From Flavobacteriaceae bacterium UBA7684 (lineage in GTDB: Bacteria > Bacteroidota > Bacteroidia > Flavobacteriales > Flavobacteriaceae): a stretch of DNA of 64,000 nucleotides. The notes under the pieces were generated by a model. That model had not been told where the DNA came from and did not search any database. It saw nothing but the letters and a program-made list of their open reading frames with translations. This document shows, piece by piece, positions 24,689 to 33,791 of the stretch; within the stretch, counting starts at the first letter, position 1, and each line of letters starts with the position of its first letter. The stretch lies in contig DLGW01000016.1 in the NCBI GenBank assembly GCA_002482885.1, positions 197,111-261,110 of the forward strand. Direction: 5' to 3'. The translations under genes and the position numbers were made by a program.

Positions 24689-25681
24689 ATGAGAATAGAA
24701 TTTTACGTATCACAATTATTATATCGCTACCAGTGTGTTATCATCCCTGGTTTCGGGGCTTTTATTTCCGAAACTAAGTCTGCTAGATTGGTAGAGGCCG
24801 TGAATACTTTCTATCCTCCTGCAAAATCGCTTTCCTTTAATTCGCATTTAAAAATCAATGATGGCTTATTGGCCAACGCAGTTTCTTTATTTGAAAAAGT
24901 GTCTTTTGAACAGGCGTCAAAAATAATAGAAAAAGCGATTATTGAATGGCAAAAAGAATTAGATGCTACAGGAAGGCTTTCTTTAGAAGATATTGGTTAT
25001 TTTCTTAAAAACAGCGAAGGGAATTTGGTTTTTGAACCTTATTTATATACCAACTATTTAACGGATTCTTTTGGATTAACTCCGTTTGTTTCTTTAAAAG
25101 TTAAACGAGAATCTGCTCAATCTATTATTCATTCGATTGTAGTAAACGACCCTATAATTCTTCAAAAAGAGAATAAAAGACGTTTACCAGAATTACCTGA
25201 AATTTCCTTTAAACTACCTAAAATTGAATTTGAATTTGACGGTTCTACTTACTTAAAGTATGCCGCAATTTTTGTTTTAGGAATCACCATTACAGGTAGC
25301 TTAATAAAGATGTATAATAATAATATGTCTCATAGAGCTATTTTGATGGAAAGGGCTGTCCAAGAAAAGGTTGAAAACACCATACAACAAGCAACTTTTA
25401 ATATTAATATTCCACAAGCCCCACTTCCTCTACCTATTAAAGTAGAAAAAGCACCTTATCATGTGGTAGCAAGTGCTTTTAGAGATTTAGAAAATGCCAA
25501 TGCCGAATTGGCTATTTTACAAATGGCAGGATTTAATTCTAAAGTACTACCGGCTAATGAGCATGGATTATACACGGTGATTTACGCTAGTTTTTCAAAC
25601 GCCGAAGAAGCCCGAGATTTTTTAGCTCGTGTTAAAAAATCATACAATAAAAATGCTTGGTTGCTTACCAAAGACTTATAA
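24689..25681 (+). CDS. HU-like (CCDC81-type) and SPOR domain membrane protein
   Basis: The frame opens at 24641, but MRIEFYVSQLLYRYQ at 24689 is the conserved start (330 residues). The N-terminal ~120 residues form a CCDC81-like prokaryotic HU domain (VIIPGFGAFI). One membrane helix lies near residues 190-208 (YAAIFVLGITITGSLI). The last ~75 residues are a SPOR domain (YHVVASAFRDLENA, YTVIYASFSN) that binds denuded peptidoglycan. The protein may tie nucleoid and septal wall, which is inference from the domains. It diverges from dprA and precedes the thioesterase by 12 bp. Confidence 0.82.
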   Translation: MRIEFYVSQLLYRYQCVIIPGFGAFISETKSARLVEAVNTFYPPAKSLSFNSHLKINDGLLANAVSLFEKVSFEQASKIIEKAIIEWQKELDATGRLSLEDIGYFLKNSEGNLVFEPYLYTNYLTDSFGLTPFVSLKVKRESAQSIIHSIVVNDPIILQKENKRRLPELPEISFKLPKIEFEFDGSTYLKYAAIFVLGITITGSLIKMYNNNMSHRAILMERAVQEKVENTIQQATFNINIPQAPLPLPIKVEKAPYHVVASAFRDLENANAELAILQMAGFNSKVLPANEHGLYTVIYASFSNAEEARDFLARVKKSYNKNAWLLTKDL

Positions 25682-25693
25682 AACACTAAAATC

Positions 25694-26203
25694 ATGACGG
25701 CAAAAACCCCTAAAGAATCACTAACCATTTTAACGGATGTAGTGCTTCCGGGAGAAACCAATGTGTTAAATCACATGTTTGGTGGGGAATTACTTGCACG
25801 AATGGACAGAGCAGGAAGTATTGCTGCAGGCAGACATGCTCGTTGTGTAGTAGTGACCGCATCTGTGAATCATGTATCTTTTTCTAAACCCATTCCTATC
25901 GGAAGTGTAGTAACGGTAGAAGCTAAGGTTTCTAGAGCTTTTAAAAGTTCTATGGAAGTTTTTATAGACGTTTGGATTGAAGATAAAAATTCAGGTGATC
26001 GCGTTAAAGCCAATGATGCTACTTATATTTTTGTAGCTGTAGACGATAACGGACACCCCACTGATATTCCAGATATAATTCCAGAAACTCCTTTAGAAAT
26101 AGAGCGCTACAATGCTGCTTTACGACGCAAACAACTCAGTTTGATTCTAGCGGGTAGGTTACAACCTAAAGACGCCACAGAATTAAAATCTATTTTTGAA
26201 TAA
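25694..26203 (+). CDS. Acyl-CoA thioesterase, hotdog fold
   Basis: 169 residues of the YciA/BACH-type hotdog family: the opening DVVLPGETNVLNHMFGGELL contains the catalytic Asn/His helix region, followed by VTASVNHVSFSKPIPIGSVV. It hydrolyses acyl-CoA; chain preference is not readable. It lies 12 bp after the SPOR gene and ends 3 bp from the stop of the cytochrome gene on the other strand, with no terminator between. Confidence 0.87.
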   Translation: MTAKTPKESLTILTDVVLPGETNVLNHMFGGELLARMDRAGSIAAGRHARCVVVTASVNHVSFSKPIPIGSVVTVEAKVSRAFKSSMEVFIDVWIEDKNSGDRVKANDATYIFVAVDDNGHPTDIPDIIPETPLEIERYNAALRRKQLSLILAGRLQPKDATELKSIFE

Positions 26204-26206
26204 AAT

Positions 26207-26620
26207 CTATTTAGCTACGCTATACATATAATCCGTAAGGGCTTGCAATTCTTCTTCGGACATGCCTTTGGTTACTTCTAAATTAGCTTTCATAATCGCA
26301 TATTTAGAAGGGTCTAATATAGGTTCGGATTCTTCTTTCAAAAAAGCAACCATATTGGCATTATTCTTTTTATAAATCGCTACGATTTCTGAAATACTCG
26401 GACCTATAATTTTTTCTTCTTTTTGATGACAAGTGGCACAATTGCCTCGTCCGTGAAAAATTTCGGCACCTTTTGCGGCCAAAGGATATGATTTAACCAA
26501 AGTATCTTTTTCGAATAATTGTTCCGTTGAGGTATTATCTGTCGATGGAATTGTGGTTTGTTCTTTTTTACAAGAAACTAAAGTAATTGTCAATAATCCA
26601 ATCCAAAATATATTTTTCAT
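26207..26620 (-). CDS. Small c-type cytochrome lipoprotein
   Basis: The start is set at 26620 (MKNIFWIGLL): a frame opening at 26638 would overlap the -7 box at 26636-26643. 137 residues with a lipoprotein signal (TLVSC) and one haem-binding CATCH motif in GRGNCATCHQ; a likely axial Met lies in KYAIMKANLEVTKGM. It is a monohaem cytochrome of the class I type, membrane-anchored in the periplasm, probably an electron shuttle. It follows the heme operon but has its own promoter within the end of hemB. Confidence 0.85.
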   Translation of the reverse strand: MKNIFWIGLLTITLVSCKKEQTTIPSTDNTSTEQLFEKDTLVKSYPLAAKGAEIFHGRGNCATCHQKEEKIIGPSISEIVAIYKKNNANMVAFLKEESEPILDPSKYAIMKANLEVTKGMSEEELQALTDYMYSVAK

Positions 26621-26635
26621 AACCCAAATTTTATT

Positions 26636-26668
26636 CAAAAGTAATTAAAACAATAGATTTAACTACAA
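26636..26668 (-). promoter_or_regulatory. Full Bacteroidota promoter for the cytochrome gene, inside hemB
   Basis: On the minus strand: TTG (26666-26668, within the last codons of hemB), 22 bp, then TACTTTTG (26636-26643), which ends 15 bp before the cytochrome ATG. Both elements and the spacing fit the Bacteroidota consensus. Confidence 0.6.
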
Positions 26669-27643
26669 CAATTTCACTACATCTTTAGCAAAATAACTGG
26701 CAATCATGTCGGCTCCAGCACGCTTAATAGCCGTTACTTGTTCCAACATCACCGCATCGTGATCTAACCAACCTTTTTCGGCAGCGGCTTTTATCATGGC
26801 GTATTCGCCCGAAACTTGATATACAGCTACAGGAACCTCAAAACTATTTTTTATTTCCCTTACGATGTCTAAATACGCAATACCAGGCTTTACCATAACT
26901 ATATCAGCACCTTCTTCAATATCCATTCGGGTTTCGCGAATCGCTTCTGTACGATTATGGTAATCCATTTGATAGGTTTTTTTGTCTTTGGGAATATTCA
27001 TGGCATCTACTGGTGCGCTATCCAACGCATCTCGGAACGGGCCGTAATGTGCCGAAGCATATTTAGCCGAATAACTCATAATTCCTGTGTTGATAAAACC
27101 TGATTGTTCCAAAGCCTCACGAATGGTTAAAATCCTACCGTCCATCATATCACTTGGTGCCACAAAATCGGCTCCTGCCTGAGCATGAGAAACGCTCATT
27201 TCAGCTAAAAAAGTAGCGGTTTTATCATTTACAATTTGTCCATTTTCTATAATTCCATCATGTCCAAAAATAGAATAAGGGTCTAAGGCTACATCGGTCA
27301 TAACCAACATCTCTGGGCAAGCGTCTTTTACTGTTTTTATAGCGCGTTGCATCAATCCATTCGGGTTCAAAGCTTCTTTACCAGCATTATCTTTTAAATT
27401 GTCGGGCACTTTCACAAAAAGCAATACCGATTTTAAACCCAAAAGCCATAATCCCTTTATTTCTTTATCCAAATTATCTAAACTCAAACGATAATAATTA
27501 GGCATCGAAGGAATTTCTTCTTTCACTCCTTTACCTTCCACCACAAAAAGCGGCACAATAAAATCATTGGGAGATAATATAGTTTCACGAACTAAACTTC
27601 GAATGGATTCGGTGGTGCGTAAGCGGCGGTTTCTTATTAACAT
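26663..27643 (-). CDS. hemB: Delta-aminolevulinic acid dehydratase (porphobilinogen synthase)
   Basis: 326 residues, full length. The Schiff-base lysines lie in SYSAKYAS (about residue 195) and MVKPGIAYLD (about 250). The cysteine-type zinc cluster of the yeast/E. coli enzyme is replaced by an aspartate-type site (TDVALDPYSIFGHDG), which indicates a Mg-dependent enzyme. It joins two 5-aminolevulinate molecules. It is the last gene of the hem run, 12 bp after hemF. Confidence 0.96.
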   Translation of the reverse strand: MLIRNRRLRTTESIRSLVRETILSPNDFIVPLFVVEGKGVKEEIPSMPNYYRLSLDNLDKEIKGLWLLGLKSVLLFVKVPDNLKDNAGKEALNPNGLMQRAIKTVKDACPEMLVMTDVALDPYSIFGHDGIIENGQIVNDKTATFLAEMSVSHAQAGADFVAPSDMMDGRILTIREALEQSGFINTGIMSYSAKYASAHYGPFRDALDSAPVDAMNIPKDKKTYQMDYHNRTEAIRETRMDIEEGADIVMVKPGIAYLDIVREIKNSFEVPVAVYQVSGEYAMIKAAAEKGWLDHDAVMLEQVTAIKRAGADMIASYFAKDVVKLL

Positions 27644-27655
27644 GATTTTTTGTTT

Positions 27656-28561
27656 TTAATTAATCCAATCCACGGGATTCATTAATACTTTAATTAACTT
27701 TTCTTCTTCACTTCCTTTTTCAGGTTGATGGTCGTACACCCATTGCACATGGGGCGGTAAACTCATTAAAATACTTTCAATTCTGCCGTTGGTTTTTAAA
27801 CCAAACAAAGTGCCTTTGTCGTGTACCAAATTGAATTCTACGTAACGACCGCGACGGATTTCTTGCCACGTCCGTTGTGCGGGCGTGTAGGGTAAGTCTT
27901 TTCTTTTTTCTACTATAGGAATATAGGCTTCTAAAAAGCTATTTCCTACTTCGGTAACAAAGTTGTACCAATCTTGCATCGATTGGCTTTCATCGGCTTT
28001 TAAATAATCGAAAAATAATCCTCCAATGCCTCGAGCTTCGTTACGGTGAGCATTCCAAAAATAGGCATCGCATTGTTTTTTAAATTTCGGATAAAATGCC
28101 AAATCATGTTTGTCACAAGCGGTTTTACAAGTTTGATGAAAATGTTTAGCATCTTCTTCAAACAAATAATAGGGTGTTAAATCTTGCCCACCACCAAACC
28201 ACGAATTAATTACGTTTCCATGGTCATCATACATTTCAAAATAACGCCAATTAGCGTGTACTGTGGGAACCATCGGATTTTTAGGATGAATCACCAAACT
28301 CAATCCGCAGGCAAAAAAATCGGCTTCGCCAACATTAAAAAGCTTTTGCATGGAATCGGGTAATTTGCCGTGTACCGCCGATATGTTTACACCACCTTTT
28401 TCAAAGACCTTTCCATTTTCAATCACTCGGGTACGTCCGCCACCACCTTCTAGTCTTTCCCAAATATCTTCACGGAATTTGGCTACGCTATCAACTTCTT
28501 CTAATCCTTTACAGATTTGATTTTGGAGGTTTTGTATGTAGGTGTAGAATTTGTTTTTCAT
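27656..28561 (-). CDS. hemF: Oxygen-dependent coproporphyrinogen III oxidase
   Basis: 301 residues. Characteristic motifs are seen: WERLEGGGGRTRV, the FGGGQDLTPYYLFEEDAKHF stretch, FFDYL and QEIRRGRYVEFNLVHDKGT. It decarboxylates coproporphyrinogen III using O2, so the pathway is set for aerobic life; no hemN is in the window. It lies 5 bp after hemE. Confidence 0.96.
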   Translation of the reverse strand: MKNKFYTYIQNLQNQICKGLEEVDSVAKFREDIWERLEGGGGRTRVIENGKVFEKGGVNISAVHGKLPDSMQKLFNVGEADFFACGLSLVIHPKNPMVPTVHANWRYFEMYDDHGNVINSWFGGGQDLTPYYLFEEDAKHFHQTCKTACDKHDLAFYPKFKKQCDAYFWNAHRNEARGIGGLFFDYLKADESQSMQDWYNFVTEVGNSFLEAYIPIVEKRKDLPYTPAQRTWQEIRRGRYVEFNLVHDKGTLFGLKTNGRIESILMSLPPHVQWVYDHQPEKGSEEEKLIKVLMNPVDWIN

Positions 28562-28566
28562 GTTGT

Positions 28567-29586
28567 TTAGTATTCTTTCACCGCCTCCACAAAAGCCTTA
28601 GCATGATCCACAGGAATATTCGGTAAAATGCCGTGACCTAAATTAACAATGTAATTATCCTTGCCAAATTCATCTATCATTTGATGCACCATTTTTTTAA
28701 TAGTTGGGATTGGCGATAATAATCTTGATGGGTCAAAATTCCCTTGTAAAGTGATGTTTCCACCGGTTAAATAACGTGCATTTCTTGGAGAACAAGTCCA
28801 GTCTACACCCAATGCCGAAGCCTTACTTTTCGCCATATCGTTTAAGGCAAACCAACAGCCTTTTCCGAAAACAATAACTTTAGTATCCTCCGCTAAAGCT
28901 TCTACAATTTGGTTGATGTATTGCCAAGAAAATTCTTGATAATCCACAGGCGAAAGCATTCCTCCCCATGAATCAAAAATTTGAATAGCGTTGCAACCAG
29001 CTTTTACTTTTTCTTTTAAATATAAAATAGTGGTATCGGTAATTTTTTGCAACAACGTATGCGCCGCTACTGGATTGGAAAAACAAAATCCTTTGGCGGT
29101 ATCAAAACTTTTAGAACCTTTACCCTCAACAGCATAACAAAAAATCGTCCAAGGTGAACCCGCAAAACCAATCAATGGCACCTCATCGTTGAGCATTTCT
29201 TTGGTCAATTTTACCGCATCCATTACATAACCCAACGTTTCTTGAATATTGGGCACAAATACTTGATTCACTTGTTCCATTGAACGAATCGGATTCGGAA
29301 TAATCGGACCTAAATTATCTTTCAATTCTACGTGAATACCCATAGCACGGGGCACTACCAAAATATCTGAAAATAAAATCGCAGCATCTGGTTTTACAAT
29401 TCTGATGGGTTGAACAGTGATTTCTGCAGCCAATTCAGGCGTTTCGCAACGGGTAAAAAAATCGTATTTATCACGTAAGGCTCTAAATTCGGGTAAATAT
29501 CTTCCGGCCTGACGCATCATCCAAACTGGTGGACGCTCTACTTTTTCATTATTTAACGCACGAAGAAATAAGTCGTTTTTAATCAT
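28567..29586 (-). CDS. hemE: Uroporphyrinogen decarboxylase
   Basis: The frame opens at 29664, but the first 26 residues are a translation of tandem repeats, so MIKNDLFLRALN at 29586 is taken as the start (339 residues, the normal length). The substrate motifs PPVWMMRQAGRYLPEF (residues 18-33) and GFAGSPWTIFCY are intact, as is the C-terminal NLGHGILPNIP. It removes four carboxyl groups from uroporphyrinogen III. It follows hemD after a 140-bp gap filled with repeats, the only loose joint in the hem operon. Confidence 0.95.
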   Translation of the reverse strand: MIKNDLFLRALNNEKVERPPVWMMRQAGRYLPEFRALRDKYDFFTRCETPELAAEITVQPIRIVKPDAAILFSDILVVPRAMGIHVELKDNLGPIIPNPIRSMEQVNQVFVPNIQETLGYVMDAVKLTKEMLNDEVPLIGFAGSPWTIFCYAVEGKGSKSFDTAKGFCFSNPVAAHTLLQKITDTTILYLKEKVKAGCNAIQIFDSWGGMLSPVDYQEFSWQYINQIVEALAEDTKVIVFGKGCWFALNDMAKSKASALGVDWTCSPRNARYLTGGNITLQGNFDPSRLLSPIPTIKKMVHQMIDEFGKDNYIVNLGHGILPNIPVDHAKAFVEAVKEY

Positions 29587-29595
29587 TGTATTATG

Positions 29596-29667
29596 GCTTT
29601 GGGCTGTCAGCTTTGGGCTGTCAGCAGTTATTAATTTAAGCTTTGAGCTGTCAGCTTTGGGCATTCA
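29596..29667. repeat. 14-bp tandem repeat array upstream of hemE
   Basis: The unit GCTTTGGGCTGTCA occurs exactly at 29596-29609 and 29610-29623, then after 16 bp as GCTTTGAGCTGTCA (29640-29653) and GCTTTGGGCATTCA (29654-29667). It starts 9 bp from the hemE ATG. Reading through it created a false N-terminal extension. Confidence 0.85.
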
Positions 29668-29698
29668 GCAAATCAGCTAAGTATTTTTAAATCAAAAA

Positions 29699-29740
29699 TT
29701 CACAATTCATCATTCACAATTCATCATTCACAATTCACCA
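29699..29740. repeat. 14-bp tandem repeat forming the end of hemD
   Basis: Three units TTCACAATTCATCA (29699-29712, 29713-29726) and TTCACAATTCACCA (29727-29740). On the minus strand this is TGRTGAATTGTGAA, the family of 4865-4899 and 8782-8814. It supplies the last codons of hemD (Asn-Gly-Glu-Leu-stop). Confidence 0.85.
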
Positions 29741-30405
29741 TTAAAATAAGTAATTGCTCTTTCAATCACCGATTCAATCGAGGGTTCATTGGCAATTTCT
29801 ACTTTTTTAAATCCAATTTGTAAAGCGGTTTCTGCGGTGGTTTCTCCGATGCAAAAAGCGACTTGATTTGGATTTGTTTTATTCTTTAAAAAAAAACTTT
29901 CTACTCCTGATGGGCTAAAAAATAATATTCCATTGGGCTCGTTTTCAATTTTTACAGGCGTTAATTCAGTTTGATACACTTCATAAGTATTCCAAATCAT
30001 TTGATGGAAATTAAAATAATTAGGCAGTGTATCCAATCGATTTTGTCCACAAAAAAAGGTGAAACTTTCTTTTTTATATTGATTTTCAATTACTTCCGTT
30101 AAATCTTTTGCACCTCTTACGCAATCCAATACTTTAAACCCATGTTTTTCGAGTAAGGATTTGGTTTTGATTCCTACGCACAAAACTGGATTTTCTTTAA
30201 TCTTAGAAATATGCTGATGATTCAATATACCTTCCACTGCATTTTGGCTGGTAAATATTAAATACGAATACAACTGATTTAAAGTAAATGACTTGGGTTG
30301 GGTTTGAATAAAATCACGATGAATTAAGGTAATCGACTGATTTTCAAACAAATTTACTTGAGTTTGATTTAATTTTTTAGTCGATAAAACTGTAACGTTT
30401 TTCAT
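29728..30405 (-). CDS. hemD: Uroporphyrinogen-III synthase
   Basis: 225 residues. The family is weakly conserved; the supporting pattern is a two-lobed Rossmann layout with YLIFTSQNAVEGIL, SFTFFCGQNRLDTLP, GILFFSPSGVESFFL and FCIGETTAETALQIG, plus the place in a hem operon. It closes and inverts ring D. Its last residues (NGEL) and stop are encoded by a 14-bp repeat array, so the original C-terminus may have been rewritten. The start overlaps the trkA stop by one base. Confidence 0.88.
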   Translation of the reverse strand: MKNVTVLSTKKLNQTQVNLFENQSITLIHRDFIQTQPKSFTLNQLYSYLIFTSQNAVEGILNHQHISKIKENPVLCVGIKTKSLLEKHGFKVLDCVRGAKDLTEVIENQYKKESFTFFCGQNRLDTLPNYFNFHQMIWNTYEVYQTELTPVKIENEPNGILFFSPSGVESFFLKNKTNPNQVAFCIGETTAETALQIGFKKVEIANEPSIESVIERAITYFNGEL

Positions 30406-31088
30406 TATTCATTACAATAAACCAAAATATCTTTTGTTTTTCCAAAGACCACTAAAATATCTTTTTCTCGCAAAACAGTGGTTCCAAAAGGGACTCCGAT
30501 AGATTCTTTAATGTTAAATTTTTTACCTAATAAATTGGTTTTATCTCTTTTGCGTATGATAGTAATTACATTCAAATGGTACTTGTCAATCACATCTAAT
30601 TCATGAATGGTTTTACCGATAAATTCTGGTTTGGCAATGACTTCGGATATGGTATAGTTATCGTCTAATTGATAGTGCGATAAAGAGGTGTTGAAATTGA
30701 TTTGTTTGGTTAATCGATCGGCAGAATCTTGTTCTGGATGTACTAAATTGGTTACTCCCATCGCTTCTAGTACTGTGTCGTGAATGGCAGACAACGAACG
30801 ACTGATGATTTTAGCGTTTGATAACTTTTTAATAATTGCAGTGGTTATTATCGCCGCACCCTCGTTTTCACCAATAGCTACCACTACAATATTGGCGTCT
30901 TTCATGGGCAAAGCCTCATAAGCCAATTCATTAGTAGAATCTAAACAAATGGCATGCGAAACTTTATCTTTAATTAAGTTAACACGTTCTATTTGTTTGT
31001 CCACAGCAATAACCTCGTTTCCTGTTTCTGTAAGATTCAAAGCTAAGGAAAGACCAAAATTTCCTAAACCAAACACAATTATTTTCAT
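30405..31088 (-). CDS. trkA: TrkA/KtrA-type K+ uptake regulatory protein
   Basis: 227 residues: an RCK_N Rossmann domain (VFGLGNFGLSLALNL with the acidic end VIAVDK, residues 4-34) and an RCK_C domain (about 140-225). This single-RCK form is the KtrA type that binds nucleotides and gates the TrkH/KtrB pore. It is coupled to trkH (10 bp gap) and to hemD (1 bp overlap), so potassium and heme genes share a transcript. Confidence 0.92.
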   Translation of the reverse strand: MKIIVFGLGNFGLSLALNLTETGNEVIAVDKQIERVNLIKDKVSHAICLDSTNELAYEALPMKDANIVVVAIGENEGAAIITTAIIKKLSNAKIISRSLSAIHDTVLEAMGVTNLVHPEQDSADRLTKQINFNTSLSHYQLDDNYTISEVIAKPEFIGKTIHELDVIDKYHLNVITIIRKRDKTNLLGKKFNIKESIGVPFGTTVLREKDILVVFGKTKDILVYCNE

Positions 31089-31098
31089 AACTAACGTA

Positions 31099-32844
31099 TT
31101 AGTTGATTAATATATTTTCTTTTGGATATTCATAAAAACGCTGGTGTTGCATTTGTCTGAACATTCCCATCAATAAAGTCATTAAACCAATTCTGCCTAA
31201 AAACATCAAAGCAATTAATACATACTTTGAGTTCTCGGTAAATTTTGGAGTATAATTTAAGCTCAATCCTACGGTACTATAAGCCGAAAAACATTCAAAA
31301 ACAACCGTCATAATATCGGTTCCTACCGGTTCAAAACTCAAAATAATCACAATGCCAGATCCTATCAAAATCAAAGACATACAAATAATAGCAAAAGCCC
31401 TACCCGTGGAATCGCTGGATATTCTTCTTCCAAAAACTTCTATACGGGTTTTACCTTTAGCTATAGACAATATATTTAAAGTGGCTATAGCAAACGTACT
31501 GGTTTTAATACCCCCTGCGGTTGAAGCTGGCGATCCCCCTATCCACATTAAAAAGATAATTATTAATAAGCTACTAACGGTCATTTCTGTAAAGTCAACC
31601 GTGTTAAAACCAGCCGTTCTTGGGGTAATAGAATTAAAAGCCGCTGTAGTTAATTTTCCTACTAAAGTGGTGTGTTCTTGCAATGTTGCATAATATTCTG
31701 AAATGAATAGGAATATCCACCCACCAAAAATCAATATTAAAGTGGTGTAAACTACTATTTTAGTATTTAAAGTAATGATTTTAATATTTCTTTCTTTTAA
31801 TGTTCCACCAGTAAGCATGATGAATTTTCTTTTGATATATAGGGCGAAATTAAAAGCAATATGATGCCCTAATCCTCCAAAAACAATAAGCAACATGATG
31901 ACCCATTGTAATGAATAATTGAATTTAATAGATTCATCCGCTAAATTGGCTGAAAAAGTAGAAAACCCAGCATTACAAAAAGCAGAAACGGCATGAAAGG
32001 CCGAAAAGAAAAATTTATTGGTAATGGACGAGTTATCATTAATCGAAAAATAAATAAAGACTGCTCCTATAAATTCTACAACTAAGGTGAAATTAACAAT
32101 ATTCATCGCTGTTTTTAATACGTCTTCTAAACTATCTTGGGCGATAAAATCTTTTACATTCAACCCTTCTTTAAAAGAAGAACTACCTCTAAAAAAGAAA
32201 GCAAAAAAGGAAGTAAAAGTTAAAATCCCAATACCTCCGATTTGAATTAATCCCATGATAATAAATTGCCCTACCGAGGTAAATGCCGAAGAAGTATCAA
32301 CCACTGTTAAACCCGTTACACAAACCGCACTGGTAGAGGTAAATAAAGCATTGGTAAAAGTGATGCCATTAGTGGTGGCACTGGGCAACATCAATAAGAA
32401 AGTTCCTGCCATAATAATGGTAAAGAAACTCACTACAAACATCATGGCTGGATTGTAATACACATTGTATATGTATCGAACCATCATCATTAAGCGAAGC
32501 AAAAAATAAATAATTAATCCACCTTCTAATACGGGTCTAATAATCATTAGGGCATTAAAAACTCCTAATTCTCGGTTGATTAATCCTACTACAATAGAAG
32601 AAAATAATATAATGGCTAATAAAGTAGAAGTCGCTAAGGCTAATTTCTTTTTACTGGAATCTTTAAAAAAGAAATATTTATAAATATTAAACACATAAAT
32701 GATTAATGGAATTATCGCTAATCCAATCAGTTTTGGCCTTTCGTAATCTTCGTGAGTAATAAAACCAAAATCAAAAACCAGTATGGTTAACAGTAGTATA
32801 TCGAAAAATCGAACAACAAAATTAACTACATGTTCGATTTTCAT
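31099..32844 (-). CDS. trkH: TrkH/KtrB-type K+ transporter pore subunit
   Basis: 581 residues. The four pore loops are visible: SAVCVTGLT, AFCNAGFS, TPRTAGFN and YSTVGLS, each with the selectivity-filter glycine. The core starts near residue 135; before it lies an extension of roughly 125 residues with about four extra membrane segments, longer than the usual KtrB. It starts 2 bp after the hemC stop and is followed by trkA. It imports K+ across the inner membrane. Confidence 0.92.
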   Translation of the reverse strand: MKIEHVVNFVVRFFDILLLTILVFDFGFITHEDYERPKLIGLAIIPLIIYVFNIYKYFFFKDSSKKKLALATSTLLAIILFSSIVVGLINRELGVFNALMIIRPVLEGGLIIYFLLRLMMMVRYIYNVYYNPAMMFVVSFFTIIMAGTFLLMLPSATTNGITFTNALFTSTSAVCVTGLTVVDTSSAFTSVGQFIIMGLIQIGGIGILTFTSFFAFFFRGSSSFKEGLNVKDFIAQDSLEDVLKTAMNIVNFTLVVEFIGAVFIYFSINDNSSITNKFFFSAFHAVSAFCNAGFSTFSANLADESIKFNYSLQWVIMLLIVFGGLGHHIAFNFALYIKRKFIMLTGGTLKERNIKIITLNTKIVVYTTLILIFGGWIFLFISEYYATLQEHTTLVGKLTTAAFNSITPRTAGFNTVDFTEMTVSSLLIIIFLMWIGGSPASTAGGIKTSTFAIATLNILSIAKGKTRIEVFGRRISSDSTGRAFAIICMSLILIGSGIVIILSFEPVGTDIMTVVFECFSAYSTVGLSLNYTPKFTENSKYVLIALMFLGRIGLMTLLMGMFRQMQHQRFYEYPKENILIN

Positions 32845-32846
32845 GC

Positions 32847-33791
32847 TTATTCAGAAATGGGTTTATGTTGCATTATTGCCTTAATTTCTTGCATTATAAA
32901 ACTACCTCCGTTTTGAAGTACGTCTGTTGCAAATAATTTCCCAATTTCGGAAAAATCGGTTAAACTTGATTCTTTTTCTACAATAATTTTTTGAGTGCCA
33001 TTTAACGAGAATAATCCGCCCTTAAAAATTATTTTTTCATCTCGGATTTGGGCATAAGCTCCTATCGGTGCTGTACATCCGCCTTCTAAAGTGCGTAAAA
33101 ATTGTCTTTCTATATGCGCACAGATTTCGGAATCTTTATGATTAATTTGGACAAGAATCTCTTTGCAATAATCGTTAGATTCCATAACCGCACACATCAC
33201 AATGCCTTGTGCAGGTGCAGGAATCATCCAATCTAAATTAATAAAGCTTTCGGGTTTTAAATTAATTCTTTCTAAACCCGCAGCGGCAAAAATGGCTCCT
33301 TGCCAAGTGTTGTTTTCTAGTTTTTGTAAGCGGCTATTCACGTTTCCACGTAAGTCTGAGATTTCGTGGTTAGGAAAACGATGTAACCATTGGGCTTTTC
33401 TACGTAAACTACCGGTAGCGATGATTGCTTTTATACTGGGCTGATTTAAAAAATCCAATTGATTTTTATGTACTAAAATATCTAAAGGATTGGCGCGTTC
33501 TAAAACCGCTCCCTGCATCATGCCTTTAGGTAAAACAGTAGGCACATCTTTTAAGGAATGAACAGCAATATCAATTTGCCCTTGAATCATGGCAACATCC
33601 AACGTTTTGGTAAAAATTCCCGTAATGCCTAATTCGTATAAGGGTTTGTCTAGAATAATATCTCCGGTAGATTTTACAGGAACTAAGAGCGTTTCAAAAC
33701 CTAAATCTTGAATTTTTTGAGCCACATGTTTGGCTTGCCACAGCGCCAATTCACTGTCGCGGGTTCCTATTCTAATTACTGGATTACTCAT
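32847..33791 (-). CDS. hemC: Hydroxymethylbilane synthase
   Basis: 314 residues. The motifs RIGTRDSELALWQA, HSLKDVPT (catalytic Asp), RGNVNSRLQKL and LEGGCTAPIGAYA (the Cys that carries the dipyrromethane cofactor) are all present. It polymerises four porphobilinogen units. It overlaps hemA by 8 bp. Confidence 0.97.
   Translation of the reverse strand: MSNPVIRIGTRDSELALWQAKHVAQKIQDLGFETLLVPVKSTGDIILDKPLYELGITGIFTKTLDVAMIQGQIDIAVHSLKDVPTVLPKGMMQGAVLERANPLDILVHKNQLDFLNQPSIKAIIATGSLRRKAQWLHRFPNHEISDLRGNVNSRLQKLENNTWQGAIFAAAGLERINLKPESFINLDWMIPAPAQGIVMCAVMESNDYCKEILVQINHKDSEICAHIERQFLRTLEGGCTAPIGAYAQIRDEKIIFKGGLFSLNGTQKIIVEKESSLTDFSEIGKLFATDVLQNGGSFIMQEIKAIMQHKPISE

Noticed and set aside
29587..29664. 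N-terminal extension of HemE by 26 residues
   Set aside because: It is translated from 14-bp tandem repeats and precedes the conserved start MIKNDLFLRA.
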